Assembly (NCBI GenBank): GCA_017408885.1
Contig: JAFQTT010000003.1
Coordinates: forward strand, 186,001-250,000
From: Methanocorpusculum sp.
Lineage (GTDB): Archaea > Halobacteriota > Methanomicrobia > Methanomicrobiales > Methanocorpusculaceae
Direction of reading: 5' to 3'
DNA: 64,000 nucleotides
Within the stretch, counting starts at the first letter, position 1, and each line of letters begins with the position of its first letter. Under the pieces are notes generated by a model, which saw nothing but the letters and a program-made list of their open reading frames with translations, searched no databases and was not told the DNA's origin. This document shows positions 35,487 to 43,987 of the stretch, one piece after another. The translations under genes and the position numbers were made by a program.

Positions 35487-36499
35487 GATGTATCTCCCAT
35501 CACTTTTCCATCCCGGCTGATGATACAGACGCGGATGTCTGGATACTTTTCTTTAATATATCCAAGTTCCTCATCTAAAGCAACAGAACCGGCAGGTGAC
35601 GCAATAAGCTCCTCAACCGTTGCAAAACCTCTGGATGTGGCAGTTTCTGGATTAAAGTATCTAAGAATCAGCCCGGGAAGCCCGCAGAGAACAACACTTT
35701 TGCAGTGCTTTGATGCAGAAAGTGCCTCTGCTATCTTTGAGCCTGCAAGAACCGATTCATGATCTGGAAAGAGCAGGCGGGAATACCGAAGACCGATTCT
35801 TCCGGTCGTAATTACAACAGCCGAAGCAGAAGAAATCCGCTCCTCCATAGTCTCACTTAGGTGGTCATCCCATGGCTCCACAAAACCGGTTGTTCCAACA
35901 ACCGAAATCCCGCCAACAACCCCTATTCTGGGGTTTAGGGTCTGTTCTCCTATACGTTTTCCATCAGGAATTGTCAGGAGAATCTCTGCACCAGAGATTC
36001 CTGCGGCTTTGCATCCTTCCTCTGCTGCAAGAAGAATACTCTGCATAGCAGGCGGTGAAATTGCCGCATCTCCTTTTTTGTATCTTGGAGTATCACGAAC
36101 AAACCTCCCGACACCAAACCCTGCTGTAACAGTAACAGATTCAGAGACAACAGCCGAAGCATGGAAGCAGATTCCGGCAGTGATATCTGACGGATAGTCT
36201 CCTGAGAACTTCTTTGCAGTTCCAAGTCCACCCTTGCCGCTTGATGGAATATCAGCTGTGATTCCGCATGGAAGATGAATTGGAGATTGCGAGATTTCCA
36301 ATCCGCAAAGGGATGCACATGCCGCATAAACAGCCGCTGCCGCTGTAGAACCGGTGGTAAATCCTCTTCTTAGAACCTTTCCGTTCGAAGTCAGAACCGC
36401 AAAACCGCTTTCTACAAGAGAGATGTTTTGCGGCAGGCACTTTGCAACCCATGAAGCAGGATAAACAAAGCCGCTTACAGGGTCTGTTATCTGCTTCAT
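35483..36499 (-). CDS. cbiD: Cobalt-precorrin-5B C1-methyltransferase CbiD
   Basis: A 338-residue enzyme unrelated to the other corrin methylases. LRRGFTTGSTAAAAVYAACA is the family start, and GIRLKP-like and GKRIGEQTLNPRIGVVGGIS segments are present. It methylates C1 in anaerobic corrin synthesis. It overlaps cbiC and cbiE by 4 bases. Confidence 0.94.
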   Translation of the reverse strand: MKQITDPVSGFVYPASWVAKCLPQNISLVESGFAVLTSNGKVLRRGFTTGSTAAAAVYAACASLCGLEISQSPIHLPCGITADIPSSGKGGLGTAKKFSGDYPSDITAGICFHASAVVSESVTVTAGFGVGRFVRDTPRYKKGDAAISPPAMQSILLAAEEGCKAAGISGAEILLTIPDGKRIGEQTLNPRIGVVGGISVVGTTGFVEPWDDHLSETMEERISSASAVVITTGRIGLRYSRLLFPDHESVLAGSKIAEALSASKHCKSVVLCGLPGLILRYFNPETATSRGFATVEELIASPAGSVALDEELGYIKEKYPDIRVCIISRDGKVMGDTS

Positions 36500-37149
36500 T
36501 CTGCGTACATAGTAATGATTTCATTTAAGGACGCAACAGCAACCGGCGTCCCCCCGCGGGTTCCAACGTTGGAAACCGCAGAGACAGGTTTTGTGCGCAG
36601 GTACTCCTTTGATTCTGCCGCATTAACAAAACCAACAGGCGTTCCTATGATAAGAGCCGGAACAATTCCCTCGTCAATGAATGAACATACGGCAAAGAGA
36701 GCTGACGGAGCATTTCCGATTACTACAATCGAACCTGACAGGCGCTCCTTTAATGCAGTAAAACCGGCAGAACTGCGGGTGATGCCCTCGCGTTTTGCGA
36801 TATCGGCTCCGTAATCAAGAGCACATTCTACAGAACAGTTATGTCCTTTCTTCTGGATACCGGTTGATACCATACGGATATCGGTAAATATCGGAGCACT
36901 GTTTTCCAGAGCTTTGAGACCGGCATCGACCGGATTATTCTGGAAGCGGAGAAGGTCTGCCATTGCCCAGTCTCCAACCGCAATCGAACATCTCTGACGA
37001 AGACGATCTTCCGGGGTTTTGTTTCCGACAGCATCACGGGCAAGTGTTCTGCTCTTGGACGAAATTGCAAATCCTTCCGGAGTGTCAGCTCCGATATCAG
37101 TATACGTACTTTCTATGATAGCCCCGCGGGGTAATGATGCCTCGAACAT
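36496..37149 (-). CDS. cbiC: Cobalt-precorrin-8 methylmutase CbiC
   Basis: A 217-residue enzyme that moves a methyl from C11 to C12 giving cobyrinic acid. GISRSSAGFTALKE-like and GNAPSALFAVCSFIDEGI, PALIIGTPVGFVNAAESKEY are typical of CbiC/CobH, where a histidine is catalytic. A strong AGGAGG site stands 6 bases before ATG 37149, inside the end of cbiH; the two frames overlap by 53 bases, unusually long for this run. Confidence 0.94.
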   Translation of the reverse strand: MFEASLPRGAIIESTYTDIGADTPEGFAISSKSRTLARDAVGNKTPEDRLRQRCSIAVGDWAMADLLRFQNNPVDAGLKALENSAPIFTDIRMVSTGIQKKGHNCSVECALDYGADIAKREGITRSSAGFTALKERLSGSIVVIGNAPSALFAVCSFIDEGIVPALIIGTPVGFVNAAESKEYLRTKPVSAVSNVGTRGGTPVAVASLNEIITMYAE

Positions 37150-37858
37150 TTTCTTCCTCCTTCCATATTCTTGTTTCCTCGCCTCCGATAATCAGAATAG
37201 AGTGCATGTCTACAAAGCTGTCATCATTGTAGAGCTCTCCAAGTGTAGTGACAATTATCTTCTCATCATTACGGTATGCATTTCTTACAATACCGACCGG
37301 AGTTGAGTCATCTTTGTACTGTCTTGCAATGACCAGTGCTCTATGCAGATTTACAGGCCGTCCGCGGCTTTTTGGATTGTACAAAGCAACAGGTACTCCC
37401 ATCTGGAAAGCAAGTTCAAGCCGTTTAACAATAACTTCCCATGGAGTAAGCAAATCAGAAAGACTAAGCGTTACATAATCCCCTGATAATGGAGAGCCAA
37501 GCTTTGATGCAGCAGCAGTAGCAGCGGTCACACCCGGCAGTACAACATACTCAAGTCCCGGAAATTCATGTTCGATGATTTCCAGAACAATGCTTGCCAT
37601 TCCGTAAACTCCGGCATCACCTCCTGAAATCATTGCTACATTTTTGTCTGCTGCAAGGCGGCATGCCTCCCGTGCCCGGTCAATTTCCTTTCCCATGGCA
37701 CTGTATATAACCTCCTTACCCTGTAAAAATCCGCCAAGAATTGCAAGATAGAAAGCGTTTCCAATAATTATGTCAGCAGCTGCAATTGCACGTGCTGCTT
37801 CAGGGGTAAGCTGATTCACATCCCCCGGTCCGGAACTGATAATATATAATGTTCCCAT
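37097..37858 (-). CDS. cbiH: Cobalt-precorrin-3 C17-methyltransferase CbiH
   Basis: A 253-residue methylase that contracts the ring by methylating C17. TLYIISSGPGDVNQLTPEAA begins the protein and VAMISGGDAGVYGMASIVLE is the second signature of CbiH/CobJ. ATG 37858 was chosen since GGAG lies 7 bases upstream and it starts one base after the cbiG stop; an upstream ATG at 37876 lies within cbiG. Its last 17 codons overlap cbiC. Confidence 0.94.
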   Translation of the reverse strand: MGTLYIISSGPGDVNQLTPEAARAIAAADIIIGNAFYLAILGGFLQGKEVIYSAMGKEIDRAREACRLAADKNVAMISGGDAGVYGMASIVLEIIEHEFPGLEYVVLPGVTAATAAASKLGSPLSGDYVTLSLSDLLTPWEVIVKRLELAFQMGVPVALYNPKSRGRPVNLHRALVIARQYKDDSTPVGIVRNAYRNDEKIIVTTLGELYNDDSFVDMHSILIIGGEETRIWKEEENVRGIITPRGYHRKYVY

Positions 37859-37859
37859 G

Positions 37860-38723
37860 TTATTCTCCAATAGCAATAGTTACACGTCCAAAGACGGTTT
37901 TCTTCATTACAAGCCGCCCTTTTTCAGAAAGAGCAAGAGCGCAGGGTTCTGCAACCCCTAAAAGTCCAAGCATGGATGCTCTCGAAGCAGATTCAGGAAT
38001 CTGGGCATTGATTGTTTCATCATCCAAGAAAATCAGATTCGCTCCAAGCTCTGCCGCCGCCTCATGCAGTCCTTTTTCATGGAATTTCTTCTGAGTGGTT
38101 GCAAAAATATCAGGGCATGATATTCCGGCAGATTTGCATGCAGAAGATACTGCTGAGATTATTTCATCTTTTTCAGTTCCAAGCCTGCATCCGATTCCAA
38201 GAACATACTGTGATTCATTGACGAGAACTGACACTCCTTTGTTCGCCACAACAATCTTTGGCGGGTCAACGCGAATGATTGGTACATCCAAATCAAGAAT
38301 CGCTCCGTTTACCTTTCGGGTGGATGAACGGTTCACCACAACACAGCCCTCGGATTTCGCTGTTTCCTCCACAGAGATTTTTCCCATGACCTCGGTTGCA
38401 GTTGAGATAACAGGAGTTATGCCAAGTTCTGCAAGGCGTTTTGCACACTCATTTGCTCCGTGGTGTCCGCCAAGGACTGGAACTGCATAGGACAAATCAG
38501 GAGTTACAACAACAAGTGCTGTATCATGCCATTTGTCTGTTAAGAGCGGGGCAAAGCCCCGAACAGCAATCCCGGAAGACATGACTGCAACAATGCAGTC
38601 AAAACTTTCATAGAGTTTGCGAAACACTTCTGCATGATAGAGAGTAAGCTCTGCATCCAGAAACTCGGAAATTCTTAGTCCCTGTTCGGCAAATCTTGGA
38701 AGAGTTACAACAGCGTACTTCAT
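37860..38723 (-). CDS. cbiG: Cobalt-precorrin-5A hydrolase CbiG
   Basis: A 287-residue protein that opens the delta-lactone and releases acetaldehyde during ring contraction. The N-terminal half has VAVMSSGIAVRGFAPLLTDK and PVLGGHHGANECAKRLAEL; the C-terminal half has YVLGIGCRLGTEKDEIISAV, both typical of CbiG. It overlaps cbiF by 4 bases. Confidence 0.94.
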   Translation of the reverse strand: MKYAVVTLPRFAEQGLRISEFLDAELTLYHAEVFRKLYESFDCIVAVMSSGIAVRGFAPLLTDKWHDTALVVVTPDLSYAVPVLGGHHGANECAKRLAELGITPVISTATEVMGKISVEETAKSEGCVVVNRSSTRKVNGAILDLDVPIIRVDPPKIVVANKGVSVLVNESQYVLGIGCRLGTEKDEIISAVSSACKSAGISCPDIFATTQKKFHEKGLHEAAAELGANLIFLDDETINAQIPESASRASMLGLLGVAEPCALALSEKGRLVMKKTVFGRVTIAIGE

Positions 38724-39433
38724 CTGTAAAGTTCTGAGTTTATGTAAGGCGAGGCGGTCCCAAGAGCTGCATCCCCGACAATAATCAGTGCCGAGCGCTC
38801 GATTCCTTCGGCATGGACTTTCTCTGCAATCGTTTCAATTGTTCCGCGGATGATTTTCTCATCCGGCCAGGATGCATGATACACAACCGCAACCGGAGTA
38901 TCCTTTGAGCGGGAGAGTTTCTGCATCACAGAATCGATTTCCGCAGTGGATAAGAATAGAATCATTGTTGTCCCGAATGCGGAAAGTTCTGCAATCTGGT
39001 CTTTTTCAAGCGTTGCACCGGCAGAACGTGTGATGATTACGGATTCAGACACACCACGCGGAGTATACTCTGTTCTAAGAGCCGCTGCTGCCCCAAACAT
39101 GGAAGACACCCCGGGCACAATATCTGCAAAGATACCGCGTTTTTCAAGAACATCCATCTGTTCAACAATAGAACCGTAAATTGCAGGATCTCCCGAGTGC
39201 AGTCGGACAACTTTTTTTCCGGCACGAACACCCTCTTCTACTGCATCACAGATTTCATCCAGGCTCATACCCCATGAGTTAAGTTTCACTGAAGCTTTAG
39301 ACTGTTCTACAAGTTTTGGATTTACAAGAGAGCCTGCATAGATTAAGACATCTGCTTCTTTTAAGAGGCAAAGACCTTTGACGGTAATAAGCTCAGGGTC
39401 TCCGCATCCCGCACCGACAATTGTGTACTTCAT
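38720..39433 (-). CDS. cbiF: Cobalt-precorrin-4 C11-methyltransferase CbiF
   Basis: A 237-residue methylase. YTIVGAGCGDPELITVKGLC and VVRLHSGDPAIYGSIVEQMD are the SAM-fold signatures, and LRTEYTPRGVSESVIITR is the CbiF-type substrate region. It methylates C11. Overlaps are 4 bases with cbiL and cbiG. Confidence 0.95.
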   Translation of the reverse strand: MKYTIVGAGCGDPELITVKGLCLLKEADVLIYAGSLVNPKLVEQSKASVKLNSWGMSLDEICDAVEEGVRAGKKVVRLHSGDPAIYGSIVEQMDVLEKRGIFADIVPGVSSMFGAAAALRTEYTPRGVSESVIITRSAGATLEKDQIAELSAFGTTMILFLSTAEIDSVMQKLSRSKDTPVAVVYHASWPDEKIIRGTIETIAEKVHAEGIERSALIIVGDAALGTASPYINSELYR

Positions 39434-40041
39434 TTCTTCCTCGCAATCATGATGCTGAAGTAATGGGTCTTTTCAGGAAGCTCACCCTGGTAAACTGTTT
39501 CACCTTCCATGTACATCCTCTCAACAACAGTAAAGTCATTGTATCCTTCCTCTTCGAGTGCTGCTTTCTTTTCGAGAGGGCGGACAACTTTCATAACAAT
39601 TTTTGTTGAAGGCTCAACGGGTCCATCAGTTACAATAAAAGCCCCATTTACAGAAATTTTAGCATGAGATGCAACAGCAGTAATAGAACTGATTCCCGGA
39701 ACAGTTTCCACCTCAATATCAGGTGAGAGGTTTCGCACAGCTTCTGCAAGTCTTGAAAATGTCGAGTAATAATTCGGGTCGCCAATAAGACCGAATACTG
39801 CATTTCCAGACTTTGCAGCAGGCAGAATCTTTACTGCATTCGCTTCCATGCAGCGGGAAATTTCAGCCTCATCACGAGTCATTGGAAAGTCAAGCGTTAC
39901 AATATTTTTACAGTACGGTTTAACCAAATCGAAGGCAATGCCTCCGGGGACAAAAACCGTGTCTGCTTCCTGAAGCAGGCGGACGGCTTTCAGGGTTAAA
40001 AGTTCTGCATCTCCAGGTCCTAAACCAACAGCAGTCAGCAT
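39430..40041 (-). CDS. cbiL: Cobalt-factor II C20-methyltransferase CbiL
   Basis: A 203-residue methylase. LTAVGLGPGDAELLTLKAVR opens the protein and NAVFGLIGDPNYYSTFSRLA is the diagnostic CbiL/CobI motif. It methylates C20 of cobalt-sirohydrochlorin, the first committed step to corrins. It overlaps cbiT by 7 bases. Confidence 0.94.
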   Translation of the reverse strand: MLTAVGLGPGDAELLTLKAVRLLQEADTVFVPGGIAFDLVKPYCKNIVTLDFPMTRDEAEISRCMEANAVKILPAAKSGNAVFGLIGDPNYYSTFSRLAEAVRNLSPDIEVETVPGISSITAVASHAKISVNGAFIVTDGPVEPSTKIVMKVVRPLEKKAALEEEGYNDFTVVERMYMEGETVYQGELPEKTHYFSIMIARKK

Positions 40042-40559
40042 GTAGTTTCTCCATGAATTATGTAAACCGGATTTATCGGTTTGAACATTGTGCGGTTTGT
40101 GAGTTCATATGAACGCGATACCTGAAGATGTACTGCATCAGAGAATATGCCAAGACGTTTCATGGTATCGATTGCAGTACAGGCAGTCTCAATCAAAACA
40201 GCATTGACAACAATGCTTCTGACACCTTCTTCAGAAAGGAGAGTTAATGTCTCAGAGAGATTGCGGCTTCCGCCAAGAAAAGCACAGTCAATTTTTTTGT
40301 GGGGAGATAAAAGAAAGTCTGTAACTTCGCCTTCAATAATCTCCACGTTGAGACCGGCACATGTTTCCTTTGTGCAGGAAACAGCATCAGGTCTTGCATC
40401 AACTGCATAAACAAAACCGGCGGTTTTTGCAATCTCACGAGTAACAGTTCCGGTCCCGCATCCAAGGTCTGCGGCAGTGTCACCTTTTCTCAGATTCAGT
40501 TTCTGTAAGGATACAGCCATCACTTCCTTTGGAGTTGGACCTCCTGGCAGGTTCATCAT
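40035..40559 (-). CDS. cbiT: Cobalt-precorrin-6B C15-methyltransferase CbiT
   Basis: A 174-residue class I SAM methyltransferase with DTAADLGCGTGTVTREIAKT near residue 28. The start PGGPTPKEVMAVSLQKLNL is the CbiT type that methylates C15 and decarboxylates the C12 acetate. It opens with two ATGs (40559, 40556) and has no ribosome-binding site, so a short or absent leader is likely. It is the first gene of the cbiT-L-F-G-H-C-D-E operon. Confidence 0.93.
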   Translation of the reverse strand: MMNLPGGPTPKEVMAVSLQKLNLRKGDTAADLGCGTGTVTREIAKTAGFVYAVDARPDAVSCTKETCAGLNVEIIEGEVTDFLLSPHKKIDCAFLGGSRNLSETLTLLSEEGVRSIVVNAVLIETACTAIDTMKRLGIFSDAVHLQVSRSYELTNRTMFKPINPVYIIHGETTC

Positions 40560-40574
40560 TCAAAACACCACACA

Positions 40575-40587
40575 TGTAAATTTTACA
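40575..40587. promoter_or_regulatory. Palindrome in the cbiT promoter
   Basis: TGTAAATTTTACA is a 13-bp palindrome (arms TGTAAA/TTTACA) 16 bases upstream of cbiT, where the TATA box or start would lie. AGTAAATATTACA at 42608-42620, between cbiQ and cbiA, matches 11 of 13 positions. It may be the operator of a corrin- or metal-responsive repressor. Confidence 0.4.
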
Positions 40588-40605
40588 TATGGTAAAATTT
40601 CATGA

Positions 40606-41766
40606 TTAATGATTGGCGGTATTAGGATATAATTTTACCACCTGAATAGAGGCCGCAGAGGCTTCTTCGAACATTGAAACCCGAAGGTCAACCCTCTCAA
40701 CCATACCTCCGCAGGTAAAGATAATTGTATCCTCACCTATCATTGCAGCAAGGAGAGCTTTGTCAACAACCCCGTAGGTGAACTCAGGAGACACACCTGC
40801 ATTATAGAGGAACTTCTTTGACCTCGTTCCCATCGCTCCGATGCGGCGGGATTTGTGAGTCTGGAGAATTTCAGAAAGGAATGCTTCATCAATCGAGTCA
40901 GTATCCACTGTATAGATTGTTCCGGGATTTGTATCAAAGGAGCCTTCTATGAGCCTCGTCATCTCAGGAATCCCTTTTGGAGGTACGGTGTCTTTTAAAA
41001 CACCGAGTTTTACAAGTTCCTGATAGAGGGTTAAAAGAACAGGGGATGTAAGACGTGCCTGATTCATCAGCTCACGGTCCGAAAATACCTCTTCAGGCGG
41101 CGCCTGACGAAGAATTCTGCCGTCTGCAAGCAGAATAATCTCATCAGCCCATGAGTATGCAAGTTCCACATCGTGAGTTGAGAGAAGAATTGTTGTTCCT
41201 TCCTCATGCAGTTCATCGAGAAGGTCCATGATTTCAGCCGATGTTGCAGGGTCAAGAGAGGAGGTAGGCTCATCAGCTACCAGAATATCAGGTTTCATTG
41301 CAAGAATTCCGGCAATCGCAACGCGTTTTCTCTCTCCGCCCGATAAATGGTGCGGAACGCGTTTTTCATAACCGGAAAGACCGACTGCAAAAATCGCATC
41401 AGACACGCGCTCATTAATCTCTTCTTCAGAGAGATGAAGATTTAACGGACCAAAAGCGACATCTGCAAAAACGGACGGGGCAAATACCTGCGAATCCGAG
41501 TTCTGGAATACAAGACCTACCTTTGAACGAAGTTTCCGAAGACCGGATTTGTCATAAGAAACAGGGTCTCCATTTAGAAGAACTGAACCGGAATCAGGGA
41601 CAAGTGTTCCATTGCACATCAGAAGAAGCGTTGTTTTTCCAGCCCCGTTTGGACCTACAACTGCCACTTTTTTTCCGCGTTCAATCTGGAAAGAGAGAGA
41701 ATCCAGGGATTTCGGGCGTCCCGGATAAGAGAATGTAATAGAGTCAAATTGTAATATCGCACTCAT
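40606..41766 (-). CDS. cbiO: Cobalt ECF transporter ATPase CbiO with extra C-terminal domain
   Basis: A 386-residue ABC ATPase that powers the cobalt importer. Walker A GPNGAGKTT is at residues 38-46, the signature LSGGERKRVAIAGILAM and Walker B ILVADEPTSSLDPATS follow. Typical CbiO is about 275 residues; here a further 110 or so (from about 270, with GTIYTVDTDSIDEAF, RRIGAMGTRSKKFLYNAG and DTIIFTCGGMVERVDLRVS) form an additional domain I do not recognise, perhaps a regulatory sensor. It overlaps cbiQ by 4 bases. Confidence 0.92.
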   Translation of the reverse strand: MSAILQFDSITFSYPGRPKSLDSLSFQIERGKKVAVVGPNGAGKTTLLLMCNGTLVPDSGSVLLNGDPVSYDKSGLRKLRSKVGLVFQNSDSQVFAPSVFADVAFGPLNLHLSEEEINERVSDAIFAVGLSGYEKRVPHHLSGGERKRVAIAGILAMKPDILVADEPTSSLDPATSAEIMDLLDELHEEGTTILLSTHDVELAYSWADEIILLADGRILRQAPPEEVFSDRELMNQARLTSPVLLTLYQELVKLGVLKDTVPPKGIPEMTRLIEGSFDTNPGTIYTVDTDSIDEAFLSEILQTHKSRRIGAMGTRSKKFLYNAGVSPEFTYGVVDKALLAAMIGEDTIIFTCGGMVERVDLRVSMFEEASAASIQVVKLYPNTANH

Positions 41767-42569
41767 AAAATCATCTCCGCTGCAAACAGCAGAACTAAAA
41801 TTCCAAGATAGGAAAATACCGCAATGTATGATTTCACCTGCACAGTGCTGCTTTCCTCGGGAAGAGCCATGCAGCCGTCATAACAGCGCGAGTTCATGGA
41901 AAGGAAGATTTCATCCCCGCGTTCCCATGTCCTTACAAAAAGCATTGAAACAAGCATGGAAAATGCGTAAATACCGTTTTTCCATCCCTGATATCCGCCG
42001 CGTATAACCTGTGCATTGTGGATTCCAATCGCTTCGCCGATAAAGACAAAAATATAGCGGTAGATAAGCATTGTCAGGTCAATGAACTCCTGCGGGATGT
42101 GCAGTTTCTGAAAAACCGCAAATAAAGAGGTCATTGGAGTGGTTACAGCCAGGAAGTACAGAGAACACATGCCGCCAAGGGTTCTGGCAAATACAAGTAA
42201 AGATAAATGCAGAGAGTCGGTTGTAATCTGAATGTCATATACACAGAATGAGAAAAAACTCACCAGAGTTTCCCCGCCGCCGGTAAAGAAAAGAAGAATT
42301 ACAGCGCCTGAAAGGCCGAATGCAAGCGGAATTGTCAGAAGCGAGAGGTAAAGTCTGAATGGAACTTTTGCAAGAACAAGTGATGCAAAAATCATCGTGA
42401 TTCCGACAAACAAAGGGACCCATATCTCAGGAGAGGCAACAGCGATAACTGTTGCTGCAAGACATAGAATTAGTTTAAGACCTGCCGGAACACTTCGAAG
42501 CGGGCTTGATGTAGCCACATCATCCAGTACATCTTCACTGAAAATTGTCCGTTGATTATTCTTCTTCAT
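41763..42569 (-). CDS. cbiQ: Cobalt ECF transporter membrane component CbiQ
   Basis: A 268-residue T component with about five helices. The coupling motifs FVRTWERGDEIFLSMNSRCY, with the A-x-x-x-R-G-like pattern contacting CbiO, are present near residue 205. It couples the ATPase to CbiM. ATG 42569 was preferred over a GTG at 42578; neither has a strong ribosome-binding site. It is the first gene of cbiQO, divergent from cbiA. Confidence 0.93.
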   Translation of the reverse strand: MKKNNQRTIFSEDVLDDVATSSPLRSVPAGLKLILCLAATVIAVASPEIWVPLFVGITMIFASLVLAKVPFRLYLSLLTIPLAFGLSGAVILLFFTGGGETLVSFFSFCVYDIQITTDSLHLSLLVFARTLGGMCSLYFLAVTTPMTSLFAVFQKLHIPQEFIDLTMLIYRYIFVFIGEAIGIHNAQVIRGGYQGWKNGIYAFSMLVSMLFVRTWERGDEIFLSMNSRCYDGCMALPEESSTVQVKSYIAVFSYLGILVLLFAAEMIL

Positions 42570-42607
42570 ACATCTCACTGACCTGCCAAAATCAAAAGGC
42601 CCGCTAA

Positions 42608-42644
42608 AGTAAATATTACATAATTCAATTTATATCCATATAAA
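42608..42644. promoter_or_regulatory. Bidirectional cbiQ/cbiA promoter with palindromic TATA
   Basis: TTTATATCCATATAAA (42629-42644) is palindromic with 7-bp arms, presenting TATA sequence on both strands. Plus transcripts would start close to the cbiA ATG at 42665 (nearly leaderless); minus transcripts would start near 42608, exactly where the palindrome AGTAAATATTACA (42608-42620) lies. A repressor there would block cbiQO and could affect cbiA. Confidence 0.5.
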
Positions 42645-42664
42645 GATAATATTCCTCAGTAGAA

Positions 42665-43987
42665 ATGCAAAAGTCATCTGTCCCAAAAATTGTTATTGCC
42701 GGAACACATAGCGGATGCGGAAAAACCACTGCAGCAACAGGCATCATGGCAGCCCTTAAGCGAAGAGGTCTTGTTGTTCAGCCGTTTAAAGTAGGGCCTG
42801 ACTTCATTGACCCGACGCATCATACAAAGGTTTGCGGGCGCGAATCAAGAAATCTCGACCCGTTTATGATGACAGAGGAAAATGTCAGGCAGACATTTGT
42901 ATCCGCAACACAAGGCGCTGATATTGCAGTAATCGAAGGTGTGATGGGACTTTTTGACGGAGTGGACGGAGGAGATGAATCAAGTACCGCGCATGTAGCA
43001 AGGATTCTTGACGCTCCTATTGTATTAGTCGCCGATGTAAAAGGAATGTCCAGAAGTACCGGGGCTCTTGTCAGCGGATATGTAAATTTCGATAAAACCC
43101 TAAGGTTTGCAGGAGTGATTCTGACAAAGGGGGGAAGTGAACGTCACAAAAACATGGTCTGCTCATCAGTTACTCTTCCTATTCTCGGATGGATTCCGCG
43201 AACAGACAAACTTGCTGTTGAAAGCCGTCATCTTGGACTTTTGATTGCAGATGAAGATGACCGGATGAGAGATTATGCAGAACTAATCGAAGAGACGTGC
43301 CTTCTTGATGAGATTATTTCTGCTGCGGTATCTCCTGCTGTTTGCTCGGATGAAGAAGAGGGGGAAATGAGCAGTACATTTACTCTTGCTGCTGCAAGGG
43401 ATTTGGCATTCTGTTTCTCATATGCAGATAATTATTCCAGACTGAGACAGGCAGGAGCTGAGATTGTGTTCTTTTCACCGCTTAGCGATGAGCTTCCAAA
43501 AGCCGATGCATATTATTTCTGCGGAGGGTATCCTGAGCTTTATGCAGAAAAACTTGAAACTGCCACATGCAGGAATGATTTGAAGAAGGCAGCAGATGCA
43601 GGGATTCCGATATTTGGAGAATGTGGGGGGCTTATGTGGCTTTCACGCTCGGTAACAGATACAGAAGGCAGGACGTTTCAGATGGCAGGAGTTCTTGATG
43701 CTGATACTGTTATGCAGAAGAGATTTGCGGCTCTTGGATACAGTATCGGAAAATCATGCGGAAATTCATTTATTTGTGAGGGGACAGATTTTCGAGGACA
43801 TGAATTCCATTACTCTACATGTGAAGCTGACCGTGATGCCCGTTTTGATTTCCGCCTGAGTCGCGGAAAAGGAATTGCTGATGGAAAAGACGGGATTGTG
43901 TGCGGGCAGACAATCGCCGGATATACACATATCTATTTCGGGAAAACATGGGCGGATGCATTTGCCGCAGGAGTTCAAAGAAGATGA
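42665..43987 (+). CDS. cbiA: Cobyrinate a,c-diamide synthase (CbiA/CfbB family)
   Basis: A 440-residue ATP-dependent amidase. IVIAGTHSGCGKTTAATGIM is the P-loop, VGPDFIDPTHH the substrate motif, EGVMGLFDGVDG the switch, and FGECGGLMWLS holds the glutaminase cysteine. It amidates the a and c side chains of cobyrinate. Methanogens also have a homologue, CfbB, acting on Ni-sirohydrochlorin for F430; sequence alone does not settle which, and one enzyme may do both. hemD overlaps its stop by 4 bases. Confidence 0.92.
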   Translation: MQKSSVPKIVIAGTHSGCGKTTAATGIMAALKRRGLVVQPFKVGPDFIDPTHHTKVCGRESRNLDPFMMTEENVRQTFVSATQGADIAVIEGVMGLFDGVDGGDESSTAHVARILDAPIVLVADVKGMSRSTGALVSGYVNFDKTLRFAGVILTKGGSERHKNMVCSSVTLPILGWIPRTDKLAVESRHLGLLIADEDDRMRDYAELIEETCLLDEIISAAVSPAVCSDEEEGEMSSTFTLAAARDLAFCFSYADNYSRLRQAGAEIVFFSPLSDELPKADAYYFCGGYPELYAEKLETATCRNDLKKAADAGIPIFGECGGLMWLSRSVTDTEGRTFQMAGVLDADTVMQKRFAALGYSIGKSCGNSFICEGTDFRGHEFHYSTCEADRDARFDFRLSRGKGIADGKDGIVCGQTIAGYTHIYFGKTWADAFAAGVQRR

